Positions 39,989-48,026 of a stretch of 61,418 nucleotides of DNA are shown here, piece after piece. Position 1 is the first letter of the stretch; each line of letters opens with the position of its first letter. Origin of the DNA: Clostridiales bacterium UBA7044 (GTDB lineage: Bacteria; Bacillota; Clostridia; Oscillospirales; Oscillospiraceae). Below the pieces are notes generated by a model, which worked only from the letters and a program-made list of their open reading frames with translations, had not been told where the DNA came from and did no database searches. Made by a program: the position numbers and the translations under genes. The stretch covers positions 36,205 through 97,622 of the forward strand of contig DLAP01000048.1 of assembly GCA_002493965.1 (NCBI GenBank), read 5' to 3'.

Positions 39989-40210
39989 ATGCCGAATGTG
40001 CCGAATATGTCTGAAATTTGGAAGCTTGCCCAGTCCCCGGCAGGGCAGCAGCTTCTTGCTATGCTGCAAAATACCGATCAAAGCGCTTTGGATAACGCTG
40101 CGAAGCAGGCTTCCACCGGGAACATGGAAGCAGCGAAAAACAGTCTGTCAGCCCTGCTCTCCTCTCCCGAAGTCCAGGCGCTGCTCAAGCAGATGGAGGG
40201 ATCCCTATGA
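39989..40210 (+). CDS. Small helical protein, first gene of a three-gene cluster of unknown function
   Basis: A 73-residue, probably all-helical soluble protein (MSEIWKLAQSPAGQQLLAMLQ, then MEAAKNSLSALLSSPEVQALLKQME). No function recognised. The ribosome binding site is TTAAGGAGGTCATCC. It overlaps the next gene by 4 bases; the cluster stands behind a sporulation-type promoter. Confidence 0.75.
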   Translation: MPNVPNMSEIWKLAQSPAGQQLLAMLQNTDQSALDNAAKQASTGNMEAAKNSLSALLSSPEVQALLKQMEGSL

Positions 40211-40557
40211 GCGAAATGGAGGATAAGCTGGGTGCGATCCTGAATAACCCCCAAATGATGCAGCAGATCATGTCCATGGCCCAGGCCATGGGCGCGAACC
40301 AGCCCACCCAGTCCCCGCCGCCCCAGCCCCAGGAATCCTCACTTCCCATGGACCCCAGAATGCTCCAATCTATCGCCGGAATGGCCCGGAACAGCGGCGT
40401 TGACCGGAACCAGCAGACACTTCTGAGCGCCCTGCGTCCATACTTAAGTCAAAACCGGATCAACAAGCTGGAGAAGGCCATGCGAGCGGCAAAAATGGCG
40501 GGACTGGCTTCCAGTTTTCTAAATTCCGGCGCGCTTCAGATGCTTGCGGGGAGGTGA
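40207..40557 (+). CDS. Helical protein with Pro/Gln linker, second gene of the cluster
   Basis: A 116-residue protein: a Met/Gln-rich helix (about 1-30, NNPQMMQQIMSMAQAMG), a Pro/Gln linker (about 31-46), and a conserved-looking C-terminal helical part (about 48-116, QQTLLSALRPYLSQNRINKLEKAMRAAKMAGLASSFL). The first helix resembles that of the preceding protein in style (short NP-x-(V/M)-Q repeats), suggesting that they interact or share origin. Function unknown. Confidence 0.75.
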   Translation: MSEMEDKLGAILNNPQMMQQIMSMAQAMGANQPTQSPPPQPQESSLPMDPRMLQSIAGMARNSGVDRNQQTLLSALRPYLSQNRINKLEKAMRAAKMAGLASSFLNSGALQMLAGR

Positions 40558-40561
40558 CGCT

Positions 40562-40960
40562 ATGTATAACCGCTATATTCCCCAGCCGGACGGCACCTTC
40601 CAGCGAAACCGGATGCCGGAACCGGAGATACCCAAACGGTCCGCCCCTAACCATTCCCAATGGAAACCGGAGCCGGCCCCGGAGCCCAGCTGCCCACCCC
40701 CTCCCGAAAACCGGGAAACGCCCCATGGAAACCAAAGCAGGCCGCCCAGGCGTCCCAGCCCGCCCCCGAAACAGCCGCCCCGTCCCAGTTCTCCGCCCAG
40801 GCAGGGTACCGGGATCTTTCAATTCTTCCGGCAGTTTCTGCCCAGGGATTTTGACACGGAGGATCTGCTCATTGTGCTGCTTCTGCTGCTCATGGCCGGG
40901 GACTGCAAGGAGGATCAGAACACGGCTCTGCTGACGCTGGCCCTCTATCTCTTTATGTAA
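40562..40960 (+). CDS. Proline-rich protein with C-terminal membrane helix, third gene of the cluster
   Basis: A 132-residue protein. It begins MYNRYIPQPDGTF, continues as a long Pro-rich basic spacer (about 20-85), then GIFQFFRQFLPRDFDTEDLLIVLLLLLMAGDCKEDQNTALLTLALYLFM, with two very leucine-rich hydrophobic stretches split by an acidic DCKED. Such Leu-rich ends are seen in small Clostridial spore-related membrane proteins. The ribosome binding site is GGGGAGGTGACGCT. Function unknown; possibly the membrane anchor of the three-protein set. Confidence 0.75.
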   Translation: MYNRYIPQPDGTFQRNRMPEPEIPKRSAPNHSQWKPEPAPEPSCPPPPENRETPHGNQSRPPRRPSPPPKQPPRPSSPPRQGTGIFQFFRQFLPRDFDTEDLLIVLLLLLMAGDCKEDQNTALLTLALYLFM

Positions 40961-40966
40961 ATGCAG

Positions 40967-40995
40967 TTGCATTTTGTCGAATAAATGACTATAAT
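40967..40995 (+). promoter_or_regulatory. Sigma-A promoter of the CHAP gene
   Basis: TTGCAT (40967-40972), 17 bases, TATAAT (40990-40995). Confidence 0.8.
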
Positions 40996-41024
40996 GATGG
41001 CATCTTCTTTATAGGAGGTGTGTC

Positions 41025-41657
41025 ATGGCAACAAAGAAGAAAAACAGGGTTTTGCCTTGGGTCTGTGCCGCAGTGGTGACTCTCACCGCTTTGGCTGCCC
41101 ATTATTTTCTGTCGCCCTGGGGTTTTTACTGGAAAGTCAGTCCAGAAGAAACAGCCCTCAGAATATCCGTGGTGAAAACAGCGGAAAGCTATTTGGGGCT
41201 GAACGAAGCCGACGGAAGCTACCGGGTTATTGTGGACCGGTACAATTCCCAGCCCTCTCTTCCCATGGACTATACCCTCACCTATGAAGACAGCTGGTGC
41301 GCCGCCTTTGTCAGCACCGTGGCCTTACAGGCGAACCTAACAGACATCATCCCTGTGGAATGCGGCTGTCAGCGGCAGATTGGCCTGTTTCAGGAGCTGG
41401 GCTGCTGGGAGGAACGGGATAACACCATTCCCCTTCCCGGAGATATCATCTACTATGATTGGGATAACCGACGTCTTGGGGACTGCACCGGCTGGGCAGA
41501 CCATGTGGGCATTGTAGTCGGCACCAAGTGGCCTTTTATCAAGGTGATCGAAGGCAATCGGAATGATCGGGTGTGCTACCGTTACCTACTCATCAACGAC
41601 ATTTCCATCCGGGGCTTTGGAAAGCCGGATTACGCATCCATAAACAGCACCCCGTAA
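41025..41657 (+). CDS. CHAP-domain protein with N-terminal membrane anchor
   Basis: A 210-residue protein with an N-terminal hydrophobic segment (about 9-32) that is a signal anchor, and a CHAP-type amidase/endopeptidase domain. The nucleophile lies in DSWCAAFVS and the histidine in DHVGIVVG. It should cut peptidoglycan amide bonds outside the cell. The ribosome binding site is ATAGGAGGTGTGTC. It has its own promoter and terminator. Confidence 0.9.
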   Translation: MATKKKNRVLPWVCAAVVTLTALAAHYFLSPWGFYWKVSPEETALRISVVKTAESYLGLNEADGSYRVIVDRYNSQPSLPMDYTLTYEDSWCAAFVSTVALQANLTDIIPVECGCQRQIGLFQELGCWEERDNTIPLPGDIIYYDWDNRRLGDCTGWADHVGIVVGTKWPFIKVIEGNRNDRVCYRYLLINDISIRGFGKPDYASINSTP

Positions 41658-41682
41658 GCGCTGCTTACGGGGTGCCCTTTTT
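41647..41682. terminator. Bidirectional terminator between the CHAP gene and trpS
   Basis: GCACCCCGTAAGC pairs with GCTTACGGGGTGC (41663-41675), followed by CCTTTTT. Confidence 0.9.
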
Positions 41683-41685
41683 CCA

Positions 41686-42714
41686 TTATCTTGCCACGAA
41701 GCCCACCTTTTTGTAGACCTTGCGCAGGGTCTTCTCCGCCACGAAGCTGGCCTTTTCCGCACCGTTTCGGTAGACGCTTTCGAGGTACGCCTTGTCCTTC
41801 ATCAGCTTGGATGCTTCCTCCCGGATGGGCCGGAGGGCTTCCACTACCGCCTCGCCTACAGCGGGCTTGAACTTGCCGTAGCCCTGACCGGCGAACTCCG
41901 CTTCAATCTCCTGGAAGGTCTTTCCGGTGACGGCGGAATAAATGGTCATGAGGTTGCTGACGCCGGGCTTATTCTCCTTATCGTAACGGACGCAGTTTTC
42001 CGTGTCGGAGTCGGTAATGGCCCGCTTGAACTGGCGCATGATCACCTCAGGAGGATCCATCAGCAGCACCCGGCCGGTGTCCTCGTTTTCGGACTTGGAC
42101 ATTTTGGCGGTGGGGTTGGTCAGGCTCATGATCCGGGCCCCCACCTTGGGAACAAAGGGTTCGGGGATTTTGAACACATCTCCATATACGCCGTTAAACC
42201 GCCGGGCAATGGCGTGGGTCAGCTCCACATGCTGCTTCTGATCCTCTCCCACAGGCACCAGATCCGGCTGGTAGAGCAGGATATCTGCCGCCATCAGGCT
42301 GGGATAGGTAAACAGGCCGCCGTTGATGTTGTCGGCGTTCTTGGCAGACTTGTCCTTAAACTGGGTCATCCGGTTCAGCTCACCGAACATGGCGTAGCAG
42401 TTTAAAACCCAGCCCAGCTCCGCATGCTGGTGGACATGGGACTGGATGAACAGGGTGTTCTTCTCCGGATCCAGACCGCAGGCGATGTACTGTGCCAGCT
42501 GTTCCAGGGTTCGGCGGCGCAGGTCGGCGGGGTTCTGACGAACGGTAATGGCGTGCATATCCGCCATGAAGTAAAAGCAGTCATAGCTGTCCGCCCGTTC
42601 CGCCCAGTTCTTCACGGCTCCCAGGTAAGAACCTAAGGTCAGGTCGCCGGAGGGCTTGATGCCGGACAGCATCCGCTTTTTGGGGGCGGCGGTTTCTGTG
42701 ATGATTTCGCTCAT
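41686..42714 (-). CDS. trpS: Tryptophanyl-tRNA synthetase
   Basis: A 342-residue class I synthetase charging tRNA-Trp. The HIGH-like motif is in GIKPSGDLTLGSYLGA and the KMSKS motif in AKMSKSEN; DILLYQPDLVPVGEDQKQHVEL is the tryptophan-binding region. The start MSEIITETAAPKKR (42714) is chosen for the weak ribosome binding site GAAAGTG; a 15-codon extension overlaps the promoter. A C-terminal basic tail is normal. Confidence 0.97.
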   Translation of the reverse strand: MSEIITETAAPKKRMLSGIKPSGDLTLGSYLGAVKNWAERADSYDCFYFMADMHAITVRQNPADLRRRTLEQLAQYIACGLDPEKNTLFIQSHVHQHAELGWVLNCYAMFGELNRMTQFKDKSAKNADNINGGLFTYPSLMAADILLYQPDLVPVGEDQKQHVELTHAIARRFNGVYGDVFKIPEPFVPKVGARIMSLTNPTAKMSKSENEDTGRVLLMDPPEVIMRQFKRAITDSDTENCVRYDKENKPGVSNLMTIYSAVTGKTFQEIEAEFAGQGYGKFKPAVGEAVVEALRPIREEASKLMKDKAYLESVYRNGAEKASFVAEKTLRKVYKKVGFVAR

Positions 42715-42749
42715 AATAGTCACACTTTCTTTCGAATTGGTTTTCGGAT

Positions 42750-42778
42750 ATTTTACCATAGCTTTGCCTTAAGCGCAA
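42750..42778 (-). promoter_or_regulatory. Sigma-A promoter of trpS
   Basis: On the minus strand: TTGCGC (42778-42773), 17 bases, TAAAAT (42755-42750). Confidence 0.65.
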
Positions 42779-42790
42779 GGAGATTTTTCA

Positions 42791-42819
42791 TTGATTTCTC
42801 TGGCTGGGTATGCTATACT
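42791..42819 (+). promoter_or_regulatory. Sigma-A promoter of gltX
   Basis: TTGATT (42791-42796), 17 bases, TATACT (42814-42819). Confidence 0.75.
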
Positions 42820-42856
42820 CTAACAAGATATTCTCAAAACAAAGAGGTAGAAAACT

Positions 42857-44503
42857 ATGGATTATCAAGCGCTTTCTGAGCTTCTGTTCCCCGATGTCAC
42901 CGATACCCCCGAAATGCTGGAGGAACGCTTCCCTCCGCGCAATCTCCCCGAAGGAGCCGTAGTCACCCGAATGGCCCCCTCCCCCACCGGCTTTGTCCAC
43001 CTGGGCAATCTGGTACAGGGATTGACTTCTGAGCGGATGGCCCACCAGAGCGGCGGCGTGCTGTTTCTGCGGGTAGAAGATACCGACGCCAAGCGGGAGG
43101 TTCCCGGTGCGGTGGAGGTGCTGATTAACTCTCTGAAGCACTATGACATTCACTTCGACGAAGGCGCTACCATAGACGGTGACAATGGAATTTACGGCCC
43201 CTACCGGCAGCGCCAGCGGGCGGGGATCTACCATGTGTATGCCAAAAAGCTGGTGAGCGAAGGGAAAGCCTATCCCTGCTTCTGCACCGAGGAGGAGCTT
43301 TCCGCCATGCGGGAAACCCAGGAGGCCAACAAGGAAAACACCGGCTACTATGGGAAATACGCCATCTGGCGTGACCGTTCCATGGAGGACATCCAGGCCC
43401 AATTGGATGCCGGGAACCCCTGGGTACTCCGGTTCCGCTCTACCGGCAGCATCGAAAACCAGTTTAAGTTTGATGATCTGGTGAAGGGCAAGCTGACCAT
43501 CACGGAAAATAACATCGACCATGTGCTGCTAAAGTCCGACGGCATTCCCACCTATCACTTTGCCCACGCCGTGGACGATCACCTCATGCGCACCACCCAT
43601 GTGGTCCGGGGCGACGAATGGCTGTCCACCCTGCCCTTCCACATTCAGCTGTTCCAGGCTTTGGGCTTCAAACTGCCCAAATATGTCCACATTGGGCCCC
43701 TCCAGAAAATGGATGGTTCTTCCAAGCGGAAGCTCTCCAAGCGGAAGGATCCGGAGCTGGCACTGACCTACTACAAGGCAGAGGGCTTCCCCGTTGCCGC
43801 TGTGTACGAGTATATCATGACCCTGCTAAACTCCAACTACGAGGATTGGCGGCGGGCCAATCCCGACGCTGCCCCTCAGGAATTCAAGTTCAGCCCCAAG
43901 AAGCTGAACCCCGCCGGTTCTCTCTTCGACTACGCCAAGCTGGTGGATGTTTCCAAGAACGTGATCTCCCGGATGAGCGCCGAGGATGTCTATACCCAGC
44001 TGCTTGACTGGGCCAAGGAGTTTGACCCTGACTTTGGCGCAAAGCTGGAATCCAATCCCGAATATGCGGTCAAAATTCTGGCTATCGGCCGGGGCGGCAA
44101 GAAGCCCAGAAAGGACCTGGCCGTCTGGAAAGACGCAAAACCCTATATGGGATTTTTCTATGACGAATACCTGGAAGCCCCCGTCTTTGACGAGAAGTAT
44201 GATAGGGCCGTCATTGTGGATGTGCTGAACCGGTTCCTAGCAGGTTTTGACATTTTCGATGATTCGGGCGTCTGGTTTGACAAGGTCAAAGGCATTACAA
44301 ACGATATTGGCTTCACCACGGATATGAAAGCCTACAAGGCAGACCCCACCGCCTTCCCCGGCACCGTGGCAGATGTTTCCACCTTTATTCGTCTGGCGGT
44401 CACTGGCAAAACCAACTCTCCTGACCTGTATACCGTCATGCAGATTCTGGGCAAGGAACGGACGGTGGAGCGGATTCAGAACGCCATCTCTCAGATTTCC
44501 TGA
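42857..44503 (+). CDS. gltX: Glutamyl-tRNA synthetase
   Basis: A 548-residue class I synthetase charging tRNA-Glu. The HIGH motif is in APSPTGFVHLGNL (about residues 40-52) and the KMSKS-like loop is KLSKR (292-296). The protein is about 60 residues longer than typical bacterial GluRS, partly through a roughly 35-residue N-terminal extension before the catalytic core. Whether it also charges tRNA-Gln (non-discriminating) cannot be told here. Own promoter and terminator. Confidence 0.96.
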   Translation: MDYQALSELLFPDVTDTPEMLEERFPPRNLPEGAVVTRMAPSPTGFVHLGNLVQGLTSERMAHQSGGVLFLRVEDTDAKREVPGAVEVLINSLKHYDIHFDEGATIDGDNGIYGPYRQRQRAGIYHVYAKKLVSEGKAYPCFCTEEELSAMRETQEANKENTGYYGKYAIWRDRSMEDIQAQLDAGNPWVLRFRSTGSIENQFKFDDLVKGKLTITENNIDHVLLKSDGIPTYHFAHAVDDHLMRTTHVVRGDEWLSTLPFHIQLFQALGFKLPKYVHIGPLQKMDGSSKRKLSKRKDPELALTYYKAEGFPVAAVYEYIMTLLNSNYEDWRRANPDAAPQEFKFSPKKLNPAGSLFDYAKLVDVSKNVISRMSAEDVYTQLLDWAKEFDPDFGAKLESNPEYAVKILAIGRGGKKPRKDLAVWKDAKPYMGFFYDEYLEAPVFDEKYDRAVIVDVLNRFLAGFDIFDDSGVWFDKVKGITNDIGFTTDMKAYKADPTAFPGTVADVSTFIRLAVTGKTNSPDLYTVMQILGKERTVERIQNAISQIS

Positions 44504-44520
44504 GAGGAACCCAATATGTA

Positions 44521-44551
44521 AAAATGCCCGGACAGCTGGTTCGGGCATTTT
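44521..44551 (+). terminator. Terminator of gltX
   Basis: AAAATGCCCG pairs with CGGGCATTTT (44542-44551). Confidence 0.8.
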
Positions 44552-44577
44552 CCCTGTAAAATGAGAAAGGAGCGGAA

Positions 44578-45126
44578 ATGGAAATCATCAGCGAAAGGGA
44601 CGGATATGTTCTGCGGCTGGCCAGGCTGGAAGATGCCGTGCCGTATTATACCCAGAACTACTGCCCCCTGGATTCGGAAGTGGCCCGGCTCACGGGCTGT
44701 AAGGAAATTTTTACGGAGGAAGAAGTCGTTTCCTTTTTTCTGAAATCTCTGGAGGACCATGACCGATGCTTCTTTTTGATTATCGCCCCTGACGGTAGCA
44801 TCATCGGGGAGAGTGTCATCAATGAAATTGACTGGGCCCTGGGCTCCGCCAATTTCCGCATTGCCCTGTTTCACAGCACCCAGCGCGGCAAGGGCATCGG
44901 CACCTGGGCCACGGAAGCGACTCGGGACTACGCTTTTGAAACGCTGAAGCTCCACCGTTTGGCGCTGGATGTCTATTCCTTTAACGGCAGGGCGGAGAAG
45001 GCCTACCGGAAAGCCGGGTTCCAGCGGGAGGGTGTTTTGCGGGATGCGGTTCTGGACGGAGAAGCCTACGCGGATGATATCCTGATGGCCATTTTGGAAG
45101 AGGAATGGAAGAAGCTAACACGATAA
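44578..45126 (+). CDS. GNAT family N-acetyltransferase
   Basis: A 182-residue GNAT enzyme of the RimJ/RimL type. The acetyl-CoA loop is STQRGKGIGTWATEATRDYAFE, followed by LHRLALDVYSFNGRAEKAYRKAGFQREGVLRDAV, typical of the family. The acceptor is unknown (ribosomal protein, amino group of a small molecule or antibiotic are possible). The ribosome binding site is GAAAGGAGCGGAA. The 3' end overlaps the convergent flippase gene by 12 bases. Confidence 0.92.
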   Translation: MEIISERDGYVLRLARLEDAVPYYTQNYCPLDSEVARLTGCKEIFTEEEVVSFFLKSLEDHDRCFFLIIAPDGSIIGESVINEIDWALGSANFRIALFHSTQRGKGIGTWATEATRDYAFETLKLHRLALDVYSFNGRAEKAYRKAGFQREGVLRDAVLDGEAYADDILMAILEEEWKKLTR

Positions 45127-46626
45127 TTCCGCATTCGGCTTTCTTGTCCGTTTCACCAGCCCCCGGAGCCAGCGAATGTCCTCCCTGCCCGTGACCCCGA
45201 ACAGGCATAGCAGGCTTCCCAGAAGCAATAGATAGACGATGCCTTTGGCAGCAGGGCTGCCAAGGTGAGACGCGCCCCAGGCAGCGCCCAGTCCGGCGGA
45301 AACAGCCAGAGCCGGAATGGAAAACGGGATTTTCTCCCCTGTGATGATCAGCAGCCTGCGGATGCTCAGAATGAAATTGATCAGATGGGTCACAAGAAAG
45401 CTCAGAAAATAGCCTTCCATGCCGTACCTTGGCAGCAGGATGTAGAGAAACGCCACATCCATAGCCGACGTCAGAATATTATACCGCACGCAGGCCTTTT
45501 GCTGCCCCAGTCCTTTTGTCATGGCGTCCGTGATGCAGTCGCAGTACAGCATGGGAATCAGCAGAGCATAGATTTTTAAAAACCGGCCGGCCTCCTGATT
45601 TCGATACAGCCGGAGGCACAGCCCTTCACTGAATAGAAACATAAGCCCGGAAAAGAAAATACCATACAGCAGCGCCACCTTCAGGCTCCGCCGGACCAGA
45701 TAGGAAATCCTCTTTTTGCTTCCGGCGGCGGCGCATCGGGCAAGCTCCGGGATCAGCAGCTCCGCCAGGCCAAACAGGATGCAGGCGGGAAACATGAGGA
45801 CGGGAAACACCATACCGCTGACGATGCCAAAGGCCGCAAGAGGCTCCCCCACCTTCAGATTCAGGGCCAGCCGCTTGGGGACCATCAGATGCTCCGTGGT
45901 ACTGATCCCAGACTTTACCACATCCGCCAGAGCCAGAGGCACCGCTGTCTGGGCAAGCCGCCTCCCCAGCGGAATTCGTTCTGACCGGAACACCGGCTCC
46001 CGGAGACGAAGCGCCATCAGGCACAGCATGGTCAGGCAGGCCCCTATCCCGCTTCCCAGCACCACGGCCTGGCAGGCTCGTCCCGGGTCCTGTTCTGCCC
46101 AGTGGGCAAGCAGCCCCATAGTAACCGCCATGGAAGCCAGCTGCTCCGCTACCTCTACCGCCGCCAGGGTTTCAATCCGGTTGGCTGCCGTAAAATACCC
46201 TGTAAACACGCCGCACAGGGTTGTTACAGGAAGGAACGCCGCCAGCAGCCGCAGGGCCCCGATGGTGCGCTCGTCCCCAATCCAGGAGGCAGCAATCCTG
46301 GGCGCAAGGCCATACAACGCTGCCGCTACCGCACCGCTGCAAAGGACGCTGTAGAGGAAGCAGGCGGACAGCACCCAGATGACGTTTCCCTTCTGCTTTC
46401 GTCCCAGTTCCTCTGCGGATAAGTACATGGTAGCCGTCCGGATTCCCGCCATGCCCGCTACCATGGCCAGGTTTCCAACGGACATCACAAGCTGTAGTAA
46501 TCCCACACCGGCTGCCCCGATCCTGCCGGAAACGTACACCTGGAAGGAGGTACCTACCATCCTGAGCAGCAGATTCACGCCGGTCAGCAGCAGCGCGGAA
46601 TAAAAAATCGGTATCCTTTTTGACAA
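45115..46626 (-). CDS. SpoVB-like polysaccharide flippase (MurJ/MVF superfamily)
   Basis: A 503-residue protein with about 14 membrane segments, beginning RIPIFYSALLLTGVNLLLRMVGTSFQVYVSGRIGAAGVGLLQLVMSVG, the N-terminal pattern of SpoVB-type flippases. SpoVB is needed for spore cortex synthesis in Bacillus, probably by moving lipid-linked precursors. TTG 46626 is the start codon, 4 bases after AAGGAGGGAT. That ribosome binding site is the 3' arm of a 14-bp hairpin after nth. Naming it SpoVB itself would go beyond the sequence. Confidence 0.88.
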   Translation of the reverse strand: MSKRIPIFYSALLLTGVNLLLRMVGTSFQVYVSGRIGAAGVGLLQLVMSVGNLAMVAGMAGIRTATMYLSAEELGRKQKGNVIWVLSACFLYSVLCSGAVAAALYGLAPRIAASWIGDERTIGALRLLAAFLPVTTLCGVFTGYFTAANRIETLAAVEVAEQLASMAVTMGLLAHWAEQDPGRACQAVVLGSGIGACLTMLCLMALRLREPVFRSERIPLGRRLAQTAVPLALADVVKSGISTTEHLMVPKRLALNLKVGEPLAAFGIVSGMVFPVLMFPACILFGLAELLIPELARCAAAGSKKRISYLVRRSLKVALLYGIFFSGLMFLFSEGLCLRLYRNQEAGRFLKIYALLIPMLYCDCITDAMTKGLGQQKACVRYNILTSAMDVAFLYILLPRYGMEGYFLSFLVTHLINFILSIRRLLIITGEKIPFSIPALAVSAGLGAAWGASHLGSPAAKGIVYLLLLGSLLCLFGVTGREDIRWLRGLVKRTRKPNAELSC

Positions 46627-46627
46627 A

Positions 46628-46669
46628 GCGATCCCTCCTTGTCCACAGCATATGCGGACAGGGAGGGAT
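46628..46669 (-). promoter_or_regulatory. Hairpin covering the ribosome binding site of the flippase gene
   Basis: ATCCCTCCCTGTCC pairs with GGACAAGGAGGGAT on the minus strand (13 of 14 pairs). The AAGGAGG ribosome binding site is in the 3' arm, so folding would mask it. No T-run follows, so it is not a simple terminator. Confidence 0.6.
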
Positions 46670-46690
46670 TTATGCTTATTCAGGGCTTCC

Positions 46691-47329
46691 CTATGCTTCC
46701 GGGTTCATGTGGCGGCAGAGGTGGCTCAGCGGGCAGACGCCGCATTGGGGGCTCCTTGCAGTGCAGCAATCCCGGCCAAACAGCACAATCCGATGGCAGA
46801 AGTCCGAACTTTCTTCCGGGGGCAGTATCGCTCGAAGCTGAGCCTCCACTTTTTCCGGCTCCTTACTGCCGTCGGTGAGCCCCAAACGGCCGCAGATGCG
46901 GATGCAGTGGGTATCGCAGACCACGCTTCCAGGTACCCGGTACAGGTCCCCCAGCAGAAGATTGGCAGTTTTTCGGCCCACGCCTGGGATCTTCAGCAGC
47001 TCCTCCATGGTTCCAGGCACCTTGCCGCCGTAGTCCCGGAGGAGCATCTGGCAGCCCAGCACGATGTCCCGGGCTTTATGCTTATAAAAGCCGCAGGAGT
47101 GGACCAGCTCCTCCACCCGGCTCACATCTGCCCCGGCCATGGCTTCCAGGGTGGGGTATTCCGCGAACAGAACCGGCGTCACCAGATTCACCCGGGCATC
47201 CGTACACTGGGCGGACAGGCGGACGGCAATCATCAGCTCATAGTCCTTCTCATAATGCAGGGCACACAGGGCATCATCGTAGCGGTCCTTTAAGATTTCA
47301 ATGATTTCGTTTACGTTCTCTCTCTTCAT
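46691..47329 (-). CDS. nth: Endonuclease III
   Basis: A 212-residue DNA glycosylase/AP lyase that removes oxidised pyrimidines. The helix-hairpin-helix LKIPGVGRKTA with the catalytic region VVCDTHCIRI (Asp) and the iron-sulfur ligands CTARSPQCGVCPLSHLC (C-x6-C-x2-C-x5-C) are complete; the lysine lies in the segment before LLRDYGG. Located between the SSB-like and flippase genes on the same strand. Confidence 0.96.
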   Translation of the reverse strand: MKRENVNEIIEILKDRYDDALCALHYEKDYELMIAVRLSAQCTDARVNLVTPVLFAEYPTLEAMAGADVSRVEELVHSCGFYKHKARDIVLGCQMLLRDYGGKVPGTMEELLKIPGVGRKTANLLLGDLYRVPGSVVCDTHCIRICGRLGLTDGSKEPEKVEAQLRAILPPEESSDFCHRIVLFGRDCCTARSPQCGVCPLSHLCRHMNPEA

Positions 47330-47347
47330 AGAAACAATTCCTTGCTT

Positions 47348-47959
47348 TTATATATTTTCTTCCATGATTTGGGCGGTAAGAGCGGAAATCTCGTAGGCAG
47401 TACGCTCCTCGCTGCCCTCCTCTGTAACCTTGGTATAGACCCGGCTTTGCATCCGGCCACAGATGTGGATGCGGTCCCGGGTATGGCACTGGGACACTTC
47501 CAGAGCGGTTCGTCCCCACAAAATACAGGGCAGATAGTCCGCCCGCTGAAAGGCCCGGGGAACTGCCAGCATCACGTCGCAGATCTCCCGGCCCAGGGGC
47601 GTTCGCCGGTAGGTCGGCTCCCGACAGATGGGGCCTTCCAAAACCACATCATTGACCGGTTCCCCATCCTCACAGCGGATGGAGGCCGCAAACACAAAGA
47701 TCAGCAGATGCCGCCGCCCGTCGCTGCGGACATTATGGGAGCGGATCTGCCCCGTCACGGTGAGCATTCCGCCGCCGGACAGGTCCATATCGTTCAGGAT
47801 TCCCTCCTCCGCGATGACAGGCAGAGTGTCCACGCATCCGGAAAGCCTGGGCACCTCCAGCAGGAAGCGGAAGAAGCGGCGGTCGTGATTCTCGTGAGAA
47901 AACTGGGGCAGAGTTGCAAGAGTCCCCCGCAGGACGATCTGGTTCGTTGTATGTTCCAA
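47348..47959 (-). CDS. SSB-like protein with two OB folds
   Basis: A 203-residue protein with two single-stranded-DNA-binding OB folds: about 3-98 (NQIVLRGTLATLPQFSHE...RFFRFLLEVPR) and about 104-200 (PTYRRTPLGREICDVMLAVPR...DYLPCILWGRTA). It is not the house-keeping Ssb with an acidic tail; such double-OB proteins are known in Clostridia as accessory SSBs. TTG 47959 is the probable start, 5 bases after GAGGTGG. It lies just upstream of nth, hinting at a repair role. Confidence 0.85.
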   Translation of the reverse strand: MEHTTNQIVLRGTLATLPQFSHENHDRRFFRFLLEVPRLSGCVDTLPVIAEEGILNDMDLSGGGMLTVTGQIRSHNVRSDGRRHLLIFVFAASIRCEDGEPVNDVVLEGPICREPTYRRTPLGREICDVMLAVPRAFQRADYLPCILWGRTALEVSQCHTRDRIHICGRMQSRVYTKVTEEGSEERTAYEISALTAQIMEENI

Positions 47960-48026
47960 TAGTACCACCTCAAAGCAACAGATGTATGGAACATCTTATG
48001 CCCTGCGTAGCAAAAGAGAACAGGTT

